Below, piece after piece: positions 22,857-35,542 of a DNA stretch of 64,000 bases. The position numbers and the translations under genes were made by a program. The notes under the pieces were generated by a model, which saw nothing but the letters and a program-made list of their open reading frames with translations, was not told where the DNA came from and did no database searches. Within the stretch, counting starts at the first letter, position 1. Each line of letters starts with the position of its first letter. Origin of the DNA: Physcia stellaris (lineage: Eukaryota; Ascomycota; Lecanoromycetes; Caliciales; Physciaceae); assembly GCA_018902385.1 (NCBI GenBank), contig JABSSW010000034.1:372001-436000 (forward strand). Direction: 5' to 3'.

Positions 22857-25800
22857 TCAAGCGCCTTCCTGCGGCGGCAACGGCTCCACATTCCAGATCA
22901 TCTCAGCATACTCCTGAATGCAGCGATCACTACTAAAAAACCCCATCCGGCTCACGCTCTGCACACATTTACTAACCCACTCCTCCTGATCGCGATACGC
23001 CTCATCCACCAACTCCTGCGTCTTGATATACGACGAGAAATCATCAGACACGAGATAGTAATCCCCGTGGTCGGTGATGCTGTTGCACAAGGCGCTGAAG
23101 CGGGAGGCGTCGCCAAACGTCCCGGATTTGATCGCGCTGAAGACTTTCGCGAGATCGGGGTCGAGTTTGAAGGAGCCGTAGGTGTGCGCGTGGCGGAGGT
23201 CTTCGACGTCTTCGGCCAGGTTGCCGAAGAGGAAGATGTTGGATTCGCCGATTTCGCGCGTTATTTCGATCTAGATACACCGACGCGCAGTTTAGATCAG
23301 ATAGGTAAAGATGGGAGGAGTGGATTGGAGTCGAGGGTGTTGACTTACGTTTGCACCATCGCAAGTCCCAATGATCAAGCCTCCATTAAGCACGAATTTC
23401 ATGTTGCTGGTTCCGCTGGCTTCAGTGCCAGCTGTTGAGATATGTTCGCTGATGTCAGATGCAGGGGTGATAATTTCTGCTTTGCTGACGTTATAATCCT
23501 CGATGTAGATGACCTTCAGCAAATCGCCGACATCTTTGTCGTTATTCACGACTTCCCCAACACTACAGACGAGATGGATGACTGTCTTGGCCATCCAGTA
23601 ACCCGGCGCGGCTTTACCTCCGAAGATGGAAACTCTAGGTGCAAGCTTCTTGCGGTCTTCGGGCGACATGGCCTTAATGCTGAGGTAGCGATGGATGACA
23701 CCAAGGATGTTCAGTTGCTGGCGTTTGTACTCATGTATACGCTTGACTTGAATGTCGAAGAGTGCTTTGGGGTTGACGTTGACGCCCGTCGTTTTCATGA
23801 TATGCTGTGCTAACCGGACTTTGTTGGCGTATTTGATTTCTTGCCATTCCTTTTTGAAGTCTTTGTCGTCGGCGAAATGCTCCAGTTTGTTGAGGAGTGT
23901 GAGGTCTGTGAGGAAGTCGTAGCCACCCAGCTTCGACGCGATGAGCTCGGACAAGCGTGGATTGGCCTGATGTAGCCATCTTCGAGGGGTAATTCCGTTG
24001 GTGACGTTGGTGAACTTGTCGGGGCCATAGATGCTGACAAAATCTTTAAAGACAGTCGTTCGAATCAGGTCGGAGTGCAGCTCGGCGACACCATTGACTT
24101 TATGACTTCCGATAGTCGCCAGGTATGCCATCCTGACCATCTTTGGCTGCGACTCCTCGATAATCGAAACTCGTCCGAGCATGTCACGATCTTTGGGAAA
24201 CTTTCGCTCTACCATCTGAAGGAAGTTCATGTTGATGTCATAGATGATTTGAAGATGACGGGGGAGTAGATTCTGCATAAGCGGAACGGACCATTTCTCC
24301 AGTGCCTCTGGCATGACCGTGTGATTGGTGTATCCGAAGGTTTTGGTAACAATATCCCAGGCTTCATTCCACTCAAGACCTTCAATGTCGATAAGAATTC
24401 GCTGCATTTCCACGATGGCTAAGGTGGGATGAGTGTCGTTAAGCTGGATAGCAACCATGTCTGGGAATGCAGACCAGGCCTTCTTCGACTTCTTGAAACG
24501 GCGAACAATATCATAGAGAGAAGCGGCACACCAGAAGTATTGCTGCTTCAATCGGAGTTCTTTGCCTCGGTCGAGATTGTCGTTAGGATATAGAACCGCT
24601 GAGATCGTTTCTGCACGTTGCTGGTCTCCTACAGAGCTCTCATATTCCCCATTGTTGAACTTCTGGAAGTCGAACTCTCCGGATGCGGCTTTGCTCGACC
24701 ACAAGCGAAGATTGTTAGTCGTGGCGGTCTTGAACCCTGGGATAGGGGCATCGTAAGCTACGGCTTCCACAATTTCGCCACCCTCCCAGCTAGCCTTGGG
24801 CTTGCCATCTTCGTCCCTACAGACTTAGCTTTACTCTTTGGAAGGAGTGAGGTTGAGCTTACTCGTATTTGCGGACGAAGCCGTAGAATTGGATTTCTAC
24901 TGTGACATCATGGCGAGGGAATTCCCAGGGGTTAAAGTCCAGCCAATAATCTGGAATCTCAACCTGGTACCCATCGATGATCTGTTGCTTGAAGATACCG
25001 TATCTATATCGTAACGCATAACCCCAGGCCGGGTAGTTTAGTGTTGCCATGCTATCCAGGAAACATGCAGCCAGCCGCCCAAGCCCGCCATTGCCCAGAG
25101 CGGCATCATGCTCTTGAGAGATGACGTCCTCGATTCGAAAGCCAAGATCCTTGAGCCCGTCTAGAGGAGCTTAGCAGACCTCGTATTATTCCAGGAAATT
25201 CATACCTCTAGCGACATCTTTCAGACCAACATTTAGCATGGCATTGTCTAAGGCTCTACCCATCAAGAATTCCAACGAAAGATCTGCACGCCAATGAGCC
25301 GAGAATTTTCAATTGAACATATGACCGTACAGTATACTCGCTTCTGATCGGCGAACGTCTGCCTCTGTTGCGTCTTGTTCCATTCGACAATGAGCCTATC
25401 TCGAAAGGCAAGGGCGGTTCCGGAGTATGCGGCACTAAGCAGTGGTTAGGGAGGTAATTGATAATTGGGACTGTTCATCTTACAGCTCATCACAATTGAA
25501 CAAAGATCGAGCGAGAGTGGTCTCAATATGGCGGACAGCTTCATCCTGAGAGATCTTAGCAGTTGCCCAATTGACCGTTCAACTATCGTACCTCGAACTC
25601 GTCCTTGGTTGTGAATCCCTTCTTGGTCTTTAAAAGGTGTCAATTGGATTTCTCAAAGACTATCGAGTCTCCTCACATGCTTTTTCCAGCTGCAGCTATG
25701 TCAGTGCTGGAATGTACAATGCTGGGTAACGAACTTACGCATCTCTCTGTGGCTCTGGGATACTGGACTCGACATTCTTGATATCATGAGCACCAAAGCC

Positions 25801-25917
25801 TGTAGCAGTTCGAGCATGCTTGGGTCTTGTGAAATCAGGACCGACGGGGCCCTTCAGATCGGAGATTGGAGCGCTGGTGGAGGGTTTCCTCTCTCGTGTG
25901 CCGTTGGTAGTGGCCAT
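22857..25917 (-). CDS. gph1: glycogen phosphorylase
   Basis: Nine exons (25739-25917, 25677-25689, 25592-25627, 25484-25545, 25331-25434, 25206-25283, 24863-25160, 23349-24816, 22857-23270) sum to 2652 nt (883 aa), the normal size for the fungal enzyme. Blocks include [71 protein letters not shown], and the pyridoxal-phosphate site [15 protein letters not shown] with Lys at about 730. It releases glucose-1-phosphate from glycogen. The 55-residue N-terminal extension (with SAPISDL and EPQRD) is where fungal orthologues are regulated by phosphorylation; that is inferred here. Exon 2 is a 13-bp microexon. Confidence 0.96.
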
Positions 25918-26597
25918 TGTGCTGTGCAAGGAAGAATTAGAGGTCGGAAGATGGTCGAGGCAATCAATTGAGTATCTGTCAGTGAACGCAAGGAGAAGAA
26001 TGAGTGAAGAATGTTGGAAGGTCGACTGGTGGGATGGATGAATTTTCTTGCTTCACTCTAAGGAAAACTAATCGATAAGGAGAGTGGGGGTGGGGCATTA
26101 TTCCGGGCTAGGGTTAGGCTGGCCGATATCGTGATCCGGGTTTTTCAATCATCAACATTTGTATCACTCCTATTGACCCATTCATCTTTTTTCTTTACAA
26201 GTTGGACTTCAGAACACCCTCTCGACACTACAATCGAGACGTCTCCGTCACCATTCAAAACTCGTCGGTTATGTCCTATCATATCTCAAGGCCCACAAGC
26301 CCAATGGTAGGGGTTGATGTGGACATACTCGAGTATTTCAGGCTGTCCTACGCACCTCTCTGCACCTTTCACCGGAATCTCGTCTCATTGATCAATATCT
26401 CTTCTGCTTCCAGCGTTATGCATGTAACCTTATGCATGCTGTCTCCTTAATTTCCTATCATACGCTGTCGTATTTTCATTATTGCTACGCAGCACCTTCA
26501 AAGAGCCTCACTTCGTACAGCCCTCAATTTGCACGTTTAGAGTCCTCGTTCCACCTTGTTTGTACGGTTTATGCCATACATCACATCTGTTCAGTAG
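25918..26597. promoter_or_regulatory. divergent upstream region (phosphorylase / deaminase-like)
   Basis: 680 bp between oppositely oriented start codons. A CTAGGGTTAGGCT box, close to one and a half telomere-type repeats, lies at about 26108. No other feature identified. Confidence 0.45.
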
Positions 26598-28773
26598 ATG
26601 CAACCTGCCAGACGACAGACTTTGAAGACTGCCTCTGCCGCAAACTCCATCTGGCGAGATGTGCGCGAAGATGACTTCCGCACACATATGGTTGCACTGG
26701 AAAAGGCATCAGGCAATGTACCCAGCGATCCTAGAATCCATTCTGTCTCAGTTGGGCAGGCAAAATTACTACAGCAGGGTGCTTACGAGCGCCTTTTACC
26801 CTTCCATGTGGAACAGCGACTGGCTGACGACTTTGCATTCGTGGCTGCTGCAAAGGAGCATCCAACGGCCGTTTCAGCTGCAACTCTGGAGGAACGCACA
26901 GACGGTTCAGGTCTTACCATTCGTCTTGCTGCCAATGATGGTGTTCCACCAGCCGTAGCGGACACTTTGAGAGCTATGCTAGAACTGCTAGCTAGATGTG
27001 CCGAACGAGGTGCGTATCATACGATATCGGTGAAAGATTTGAGCTGAAACCACAGTCATCCACCGCTCCTCATGCGAAACGGCACTCTTTGGATGCGTTA
27101 TTGATTTGTGCGAAGAACGGATACACGGTCGCTTTGAATCCGATCACTGGAAAGTACCTCGCCATCATGGGAGAAGACAAAAACAACCTCTTCACCAGGC
27201 ACTCCAAAGATTTTCCGCGTCTTTAGAGGGTGGGCGATCGAATGCACCCAGATCCATCCTTGCACTACGTCGGGAACTCGACGATCTATGCAGTAAATAC
27301 CAAGCTATAGACCGCTGCTCTAATAATGCGAAGAAGCGAGTGCAAGCCGTGAAAGCGGCGATTCGGAAAAGCTATGATGTCTGTACATCTAACGGAACAT
27401 GCTCCTTGGAAAGTACCATTCAAGCCTATGGCTTACCTCCAAACCGGGTCTGTCAAGAGAAGGCAATCAGGCAGGTGAACAAGATTGGCCGATACTGGGG
27501 TTTATGTCATGATATGGCCGAAGATTCCAGGAAATACAGAGCTCTATTCCAAAACACCAGGTTAGAGTGTCTAAAACCATTTACCAAAGCAAAGTCCAGA
27601 GTCTATGCTAAGGCGACCTCCAAAGGGTATGTCGAGTGCGTAGTCCATGCAGAAATTCAGATGACTGTCTATCACGATAAACAGACCGATTCAAATGCTT
27701 TCAAGCCTCGTATCATAGGCGTCAGTAAAGCTGCTTGCTATCTATGCAATCTGTTCATCCAAAATCATGCAGGATACTTTGTAACGAAGACCCACGGACA
27801 TCTATATGGACTGTGGACGCTGCCGGACCGTGAAGACTTCAGCTCTCAGCAGCAGAATGAGTATCGACGGATTGTATCAGCGATGAGAGCCGAAATGATG
27901 GCAGCAATCAAAAATCTTCCTAACAGACATCGAGGCTGGCCCATGGGAAGCTGGATCAGCTTGCAAACTCCACCATGGACATCTCCGCTACCCTCAGACG
28001 CTGGAACCATCATTTCAGATCCCGCAGTCCACCCCTTTCAGCCACCGGATCCTGTTTCAACATCACCAAAAGCTTCTCCGCGGGTTTCACCACAAGCTCT
28101 ACTTTCCTCAGGACTTATTCAATCCAGGCAGGTAACGCCATGCCCTTTGCCTACTCCTCCAATAGAATCTCCTGAGTCGGAGTACCCGCGATCCTTGTCC
28201 TTGTCTGCGGAAGGCCCTGTATCATCGCATCCACCATCAACGTCTTCGGCCGTCGCATCACAAACACGCCACTCACTTCAATCAAGATCCCAATTGCAGC
28301 TACAACCAGGTCCAGCTTCCAGTATCAGCGAAATGCCATCGGAGCTTGAGGCCCCAGAACGAGCACGAACAGCCAACGGATTGCACAACAGCACATCGCC
28401 ATCATCGCTTCGCTCACTCTCATCGACCGGCACAATCTCCCTTCATCCACTCAACACTCCGCTGACCGGAACCTTCACCAGCACCCGACCCCTGCGCTGG
28501 CATTTCCCAGGTTTACACCTAACCTTCGAGCACGAAGGCGACGGATCAGGCGAAGTGAACGCCTCGATCACCGATACAAGTCAGAGTAACTCAGAAATCA
28601 TCTACGTCGACAAAATGAAGCCAGGAGCAGAGCTATCACTCCCCAGGGCCCAAAACGCCGACGCCATAACTGTGTGGCTGCATCATAGAACCCAAGGGGT
28701 GGACGGAGCTGCGTTGCGGTTGGATATGAGATGGGTTTCGTGCGAGAACATCGCATTGCAAACCTTGAACTAG
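26598..28773 (+). CDS. OTT_1508-like nucleic-acid-deaminase-fold protein
   Basis: Two exons (26598-27009, 27056-28773) give 2130 nt (709 aa). The deaminase-like core is at about residues 320-420: VECVVHAEIQMTVYHD carries the H-A-E motif (H335, E337), and GVSKAACYLCNLFI carries the paired Cys (C365, C368), together the expected zinc-binding HxE..CxxC set. KTHGHLYGLWTLPD follows, as in fungal OTT_1508-family members. Upstream is a mainly helical N-terminal region; downstream come a ~130-residue Ser/Pro-rich linker and a C-terminal block (about 600-709, LRWHFPGLHLTFEHEGDGSG) that looks folded. The family is computationally assigned to the deaminase superfamily; substrate and activity are not established. 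No secretion signal seen. Confidence 0.75.
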
Positions 28774-29208
28774 GGGTTGGGAAGCAATGTGGTTCCGGCG
28801 CATGGGCTTGCCACATTTTCTTGAGTGGAGTGGAATTGAAGGAAATTGAACGAATGAAGGTACTAGAAAGGAAGGAAGCAAGGTAAACAACGAATGCAAG
28901 AAAACCCCCTTTCCCTTCTGAACAGATTCCTCAACTGATTCAGGTCCACCCTTGTATCTTTTCACTCTATGGAAGATTCTAAAGTATATACAACCTCTCT
29001 CTCGTCTGTTTTCAAAAATGTGTGGTCCCACGACCCCCAAATTACGCCCAGCAGATGCAAATCATGAGATCGGGTAAACAGTAGGGGGTATCAACAAAAT
29101 ACCACGTCAAAAAAGGTCGTCAAAACACACCCGCCTTCTAAAACAGGAAATACAGAAAAGAAAAACAAGAAATGACTCAGGGAATAGAACAAAGAAAAAC
29201 CACCAATC
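28774..29208. other. convergent intergenic region
   Basis: 435 bp of 3' flanks of the deaminase-like gene and the Whi5/Nrm1-like gene. A-rich tracts occur at 29100-29210. No gene seen. Confidence 0.55.
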
Positions 29209-30569
29209 CTAAGCCCTCACCCTCGCCTCAACATCCACATCCCCATCCACCGCCTCCTCATCACTACTACTCCCCATCTCATCCAACAACCGATCCACAT
29301 CCGCCACAGTCTTCAACCTCGTCGCCTCCGCCCTTCCCTGTCCCACGCTCGAATCAACATAGTGCCGTAACGGCGTCTTGGGCAACACGGCCTGCTTGCG
29401 CTGCGGACTGGGGTTGTAGCTCGGGTTCTTGGGACTGCTCATATAGACCAGTGTCTCGATGGCGTCCATATCCTCCGCCGTGTTCTCGCGTGGGGCGCGC
29501 AGGCTGGACTGGGAGGAGGGGGGAGGAGGCGTGGCGGGCATGGTGGTTGAGGGTCCGGTCTGCAGGCGGGGAGGATGGTGTGGAGACGAGATGGGTTGTG
29601 TGCGGCGGGCGGGGGCGCGGGGTGCGATATCTGCCGGCGGAGCGAGCGAGGGTCTTGTGGCCTTTGCTGCCGGTGACGAGGCAGTGACTGGTCCTAATGG
29701 TTTATTGCTGTTCGAGTGGGAGTGCTCCCGCCAAAAAGACTCGTACGTTCGGCCCGAGCTCGCAGACGGTGGTGATTGTGTCGCGGAGTGATATGCGTAG
29801 TCCAGGCCTGCGGTCCCGGTATGCTGATGTGGTGCCGATGAGACATTTTCCGGAGTCGCGGTTGCGGTTGAGCGTTCGGATGACTGCATGAAGCCCACGC
29901 TGCTGCGATCTGGCTGTGTGCTGCTTGATCCCGGCCGTGGGAAGTCGTAGGGTCGGCGGAGAGTGGAGGTTGTGGAGATGGGGGATGTTTGTGCGGAGGT
30001 GATGTGAGCTTCGAGGTCGTTGATATTGCGTGATTCCCAGCCGTTCTGAACCTTTACCATCGCGTATGTGAGGCGCGTCTTGAGTGTGGCGGAGAGCTAG
30101 GGTAGATGTTAGTAGGAATTCGGAGACGTGGGGAGCCGAGACATACATCTCCGATCTGACTACTGCGGGAGGTCGTACTCGAGGTTCGAGAATGATCATG
30201 TTTACTGGTTTTGCTGGGACTTGTCGGTGATATCGAATTTCCCTGCTTAAGTTGTCCATCTGCTGTTCGTTTTGGCGCGCTGGTGTATTCACGATGTGGA
30301 CCTCCCATGTTTGCTACTGGAGCTTGCAGAGGACGCGTTTCTAGCAACGCTGGTTCTCGAGAAGAACGGTAGTCGACCGGTTGATTCATTTTCGCCATAT
30401 GTTCTTGGCTGGATGGATTGGAGAGAGAAGTGGACGGTGTGACGTCGCGTGGGGGTCGAGTCTGCGAAGATGTGAAGCTGCCACTTGAAACAGGTGCGTA
30501 TTGAGATCCCTGGCTTCCGTCAAAGGATGACGACTGAGAGTTGGGTACGAATTGCTGTTCCAGGGCCAT
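29209..30569 (-). CDS. Whi5/Nrm1-family G1/S transcription repressor (GTB motif)
   Basis: Two exons (30147-30569, 29209-30096) give 1311 nt (436 aa). The only conserved block is built right at the splice junction: LKTRLTYAMVKVQNGW, the GTB motif of Whi5, Nrm1 and Srl3, at about residues 146-161, followed by a helix (INDLEAHI). The rest is Ser/Pro/Thr-rich and likely disordered, with many SP/TP sites (SPTSP, SSPKNPS, LPKTPLRH) that could be CDK targets. Yeast relatives bind SBF/MBF at G1/S promoters and are relieved by CDK phosphorylation. Whether this is the Whi5 or Nrm1 equivalent cannot be told. Start chosen as the first ATG; an upstream exon is possible. Confidence 0.82.
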
Positions 30570-31445
30570 CGGAGGCAAATGGGAGGCGGTCGTGTACAGT
30601 GGGGCTTAGACTGACTGAGTCAGATAGCATTCAGCTCGGAGAAGGATGTACTGTGAGATCGGATCGCGCAAGGAGGCAAGATACCTTTTGTAATGGGAAG
30701 CACAGAGAAAATAATAATGCTGATATGCTCATGCACGATCTGCCTTTGTCTCAACCACCAGGTGGGTCCCAGCAAAGTGGAAACGCGCCCGCACCGCGTG
30801 GCTGGTTCAACAGGCGACTCAATGGCTTCCAACTGCGCTCCTTTTCTTAATTGAGAGGTTCGGACTCGACCGTGGGGGAATACAAAAGGTCGAGTAGAGA
30901 AGACAAGGGATTTAGGAATATGTACAAGAATGGGAGAGGAGTCGGAGTGAGCAGTCGTGGTTACATCGTGTCTGCATTTGGTGGGGCAGTCTGGTGCCGA
31001 TTGCGCAGTCACATGAGACTGCTGACTCATCAGTACATCCACTCCACCATCTCAACAGTTCGGACGATCCTATTCTTCGAGGGGTAGTATGTACAAGTCA
31101 TGAGACAAGTAGAAAGTAGTGTTTCGGGGTTCGAGGTAACCTTCCTGTATATGATATTGAAATAAGATCAAGAAAACCCCAAAATCATATTCCATCCTGT
31201 CTATGTGGTATCTAGCTAGTAATCATTTCGCCCATTGTGTATCGAGGTATAACAAACCCACATCTCCCAGTACACGAACCGCCCGACATTGGTATTGCAA
31301 GGAAAGAGGAAAGAGCGCCAACACAAGCTGTACGTAATCCGCATGCTTTTGTAGTCCGAGGGTATTCCATTCGTGGTCATCATACATCAAAAGCACAGCG
31401 TCCGGTCCGGAAATGACGAGGGGTATAGAGGTGGAAAGGGAGCAA
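30570..31445. other. intergenic, Whi5/Nrm1-like upstream region
   Basis: About 880 bp between the start of the Whi5/Nrm1-like gene and the stop of the KH-protein gene, both on minus. Frames on either strand are short and featureless. Confidence 0.5.
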
Positions 31446-34400
31446 TCAGCGAGGTGGTCCTATCGGAGCCGGGTATCCAGTAGTAGAATGAGACGTACTC
31501 GGACGTCCACTGTCGAAAGACGCCCGCGGGTCATGTTTCGGAGTGGTGTCGCCCGGTACAACACCAAAAGGAAATTTACTTTCAAATCGTGTCGGGCCAA
31601 GGGGCCAGCCGTTGTGGTTTTCTTCTTCCGGGAGATTGACCCCACTGTCGTTCCATGGGTTGCGATAACCGCTGTCGCGAGATTCCATCGAGACAAGGGA
31701 GGCCCGAGACGCGTTGGAAGAAGCTTGTTTGAAGAAGGATCCGGGAGAGCTGGACTGGTTCTTACGGCGATCGAGGAAAGAAGAGATGGAAGAGATGCTG
31801 CCAGGTTTACGAAGCTTGTCGAACAAAGATCCGCGATCACTGGCATCATCGCCAAAAGTAGATCTGGTGGGGGAGTCCGTACCTAGAGGGGCCGGAGCGT
31901 GTTGCAGAAGCTTGGAGTTGAAAAAGGGGAGAGAATCTTCGAATGAGTCGGATTTAGGTCGGGGTATGGCTCCCTTGACCGTTCCGGCATCAAGTCCATG
32001 GGGGATCATCTGAGAGACCAGAAAGTCGATGGCATCTTTAAGTCCTCCAGCGTTGTTACGCGTATACGCGAGCAGAAGGCGCTCTTCGGTATGTTCGGTT
32101 CCCTCGACGGGTTTGCCTTCCTCGCGTACATGTAGCTCGACTTCGTATTGATTTTTGAGTTTGTGACAAAGCTCGAGGTCGAAGTCGGACGTCTTGAAAA
32201 AGTCTCGAAGCTGTGGGTTTGCAGGCAAGACAAGTTCGTGGCTTTCCGGCACCATTCCCTGTCGCAGATCAACATCGGCTCTTTGCAGAAAGATGTCAGT
32301 AGCGGAAAGGGTAACAACACGTACCAGGAACTCATCAACGGCTTGGGGCACTTGATATTCGGGACCAGATATGGTGACTACATCACTTGCCATTTCGGTA
32401 CTGGGGAAGTCGATCTTGCAATTCCACTTCTTTTCAAGCTCTTCAATCTCATTCATACGAGCAATGAGCTCTCTATGGTACAAGCGGTTGATGACGACCG
32501 TTTCCGAGACAAACTCTGCGTCCTTGATAGACGGACACAAGTTAGACATCTAAAGGTGGTTCATAGACGGATTCAGGTGATGAAGGAGGTGATTCCGACA
32601 TCGCTGAATCTTCGTCTAGATTGGCTTCGGGTTCACATACCACTTTCTCCACCATATCCATAATCTCCTGCTTGACCATGTCCAAACTTTGAGCATTCCT
32701 CGCAGGTGTACGGCAAATGACATTGTCGACCTTGATATCATCGTCTTCTTTGCCAATTCCTCCTCGATCCATGGCATTGGAGAATTTGACGAAGACCGAG
32801 TACTTTTTCATAATGCGCTGGATATGCTGACCACCAATGCCAATAATGCGCTTATGATATTGATCGGGAACGTGGAAAGAGATGGAAGCTGGCATTTCTT
32901 GCTCTACCAAGTCCAGTCCGTTCTTGGTGGCTTCATACTGCGCGCCGCATACATCGATGTAGAAATTGTATTCGTTGAAGCCATCAAAAATGATTTGCAC
33001 GTTGCCTATGAATGTTAGTAAGAAAATCTCGATCTTGCTGGAAGCCCTACTTTGACCCATGATCTTGTTGATTTTTCCGTTCTTCTTGCCGCTTACGAAT
33101 TCTTTGTGCTCGTTGGCAAGCTCGATTTTGACTCGAATTTGATACTGGGAACGCTTGACAAACGGGATCTGGTATATCACCATCATCGCAGATTTCACGG
33201 CGTCATCAGAGCCATTGATGGAGAAAGCCAGCTTGTCAAAGCCAACATCAGCTCCGGAATTGGTACAGATATCCGACAGCATCACCCGGATGTCTGCAGG
33301 GGAAGGTGCTCTCATCGTGCTTCCCTGCATCGTTTCTGGCAGCATGACCCACCAGGAAGCACCATAAAACTGACCAGCCTAGATTCATCAGCGCCGCTTC
33401 TTTGTCTCCGTATAAGCTTACCAAGGCCATTATTTCTCGCACCGTGCGTTCTACATGCAGTATCTCCGTACCCTGCACTCTAATCAAGCCGCGCTGGCTA
33501 CCTAGTTGTGGGAAGAGCACGTAAGATCCATTGGTCTCCATGACCTTGCGAACCTTGTCAAGCCGGTCGAGCAGTATCGCGTCTATCTTATGGGCTGAGA
33601 CCATGACATCCTTGACATAGCATTTCGTGTTCATGACGAGCTCGTGTAACTTCTTCTTTGCCTGGTTAATGCATTCCTGGTTTTCCCCAGTAATATAGAC
33701 TTCATCCTCTCCCCTTCGATGTGCACCAGGTGGAGTGTAGCCGTAGATTCGGGGAAATGGTGGTGGGAAATAAATTGCTGTATTAGAAGCAGATTCGATG
33801 AGTCGTATGTTTTTTCTGGTTCGACCACAGATGATGGTGTGCAAGGATAATTCGAGTTTCATGACATCGACGGTCCGCTTGAGCTAGAGAGGATAAGCAA
33901 AGATAAGAAGTGATACATTTATGCCAGAGTGCTTACGATTTGATCAATCATGATGAGGACCCGAGTCTTTGCGTGTTCGGAGCTTTCCGGGTCGCCGTAA
34001 ATGGCAATACGGAGTCGTTGATCAAGTCCTTGCTCGGTACCATTTCCGTAGCTTCTTAGACTGGCGCTCTCGGGGTCCACGGCTTTCGGGTTGAGTAAGA
34101 AAATATCAGTTCCGGTGAATTTGGCAAGAATATCGATATGGTTGATAACGTTGGTCCTGACGCCTTGCAAGTCTTGATCGATGACGAGGTTGGTATCGAT
34201 GTCGACCATTGCACACCTCTATTATAAAAGTTAACATCTTTCAACAATACAGTCGTAAGGGTGGGTACCAGAGCGATGGGAGTCTCATTCAAAATCTTAG
34301 CCCTCATCTTGTGCGTAGTATCCGCATCTCCAGACACGCAGACATTGGTGACAAGCCCTTTCAATGGCCTCCGCTGCAACGCGGGTGTCGTCTTCGGCTC

Positions 34401-34802
34401 CGATGAGGTCACTGTAGCTTCGACTCGGCCCACACTCCCTTCACTCAATATCCGGCATAGTTTCCTCAACTGCTCTACGTTGTTCGCATGGACGGGCAAC
34501 TTGTGGATGGGTGTCCCTTCTTCGGTGCCCTCGGGAAAAGTCCATCGTCGAAGAGAATCCGGGCTGGCATGTAGGATCTCTTGAGGATCAGGACCGGTCA
34601 AGTTGGAAGAGAATGGAACGTTGAATGACAGATTGACGAGAGTGTCGGTCGGTGTCAGAGGCGACATGGGTGTTCCGTTCATCGGTCGTTTGACGGGTTG
34701 GACGATGGGCATATCCATATGTTGTCTCGACATGAAGCCATTCGGCGTCATCTTCTCCAGGCCATGTCGTGCCGAACCAGTGATGTTTTGGAACCTCTGC
34801 AT
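31446..34802 (-). CDS. multi-KH-domain RNA-binding protein
   Basis: Six exons (34269-34802, 33937-34218, 33422-33883, 33051-33378, 32641-33005, 31446-32549) give 3075 nt (1024 aa). Several KH-type repeats are visible: LHTIICGRTRKNIRLIE, NGKINKIMGQSNVQIIF, and the best one RIIGIGGQHIQRIMKKYSV with a canonical GxxG-type loop (G-I-G-G). More divergent copies follow (RMNEIEELEKKWNCKIDFP). The last ~250 residues are Ser-rich and likely disordered. The architecture resembles filamentous-fungal multi-KH proteins related to vigilin/bicaudal-C-type RNA binders. RNA targets unknown. All junctions preserve frame and KH continuity. Confidence 0.85.
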
Positions 34803-35542
34803 CGTGAACGACTGCTTTCAACCTCCCACCCAACAAGCCAACTCTGATGCTGTAAAAGAAGAGGAATGAGCATTCGAAGCGATTGGAGGAGGTCGTCAAG
34901 GAGTGTGGGGAGGATGACGACCGCTTAGCGCGGAGTAGCAGTTCGTTGAGGAGACGCGAGTGAATCAAGATCGAGTCGTAATCAGACCAGCTTCCTTTGG
35001 GACACACGGCTAAACTTGGTTCCGAACGGGCAACGAGAGGATCATCAAGCACATGATGCTTGACGCGGATAGATGAACATCACAGAACAACGCTCTACCT
35101 CGAGTGTTCACGAACAGAAGCAAAGCAGAAAGTGTCAGCGTTCGTTGAGCGAGGAGAGCTGGAGTGATCCCCGAGAGAAGTGGGCTGAGCGGACTCCAAC
35201 TTGAGCTCCCGTCTTCCCGCCTTCGGACTTTTCGGCTTTACCTTGCTCTTACAATTATTCCTTTCATTGACAGAAGCACACGATATGCAGGTAGTGAAAC
35301 GTGCCCGATATTGTTGAATTAGAGCTCGAGGGCTCAGTGTCTATATACAGTATGGTACACCTATAATATACACTTGTAGTCGAAGGCATGATCGCTGCTA
35401 ATGCTCACTTTCAAGAGATGCCTCGTCCAAACAAGTAACTTCTCCTACTCGTACATGTGAGCGACTCCAAAGACAAGTCCCAGTAGGCAAGAGATTGATT
35501 AATAGCTTAATGGTCCAAAATCCATCGTCTAGAACAGTCAGT
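34803..35542. other. intergenic, KH-protein upstream region
   Basis: 740 bp between two minus-strand genes. No gene or repeat recognised. Confidence 0.5.

Noticed and set aside
26105-26122. Telomere-like CTAGGGTTAGGC
   Set aside because: Only about one and a half repeat units, so not a telomere relic. At most a factor-binding box.
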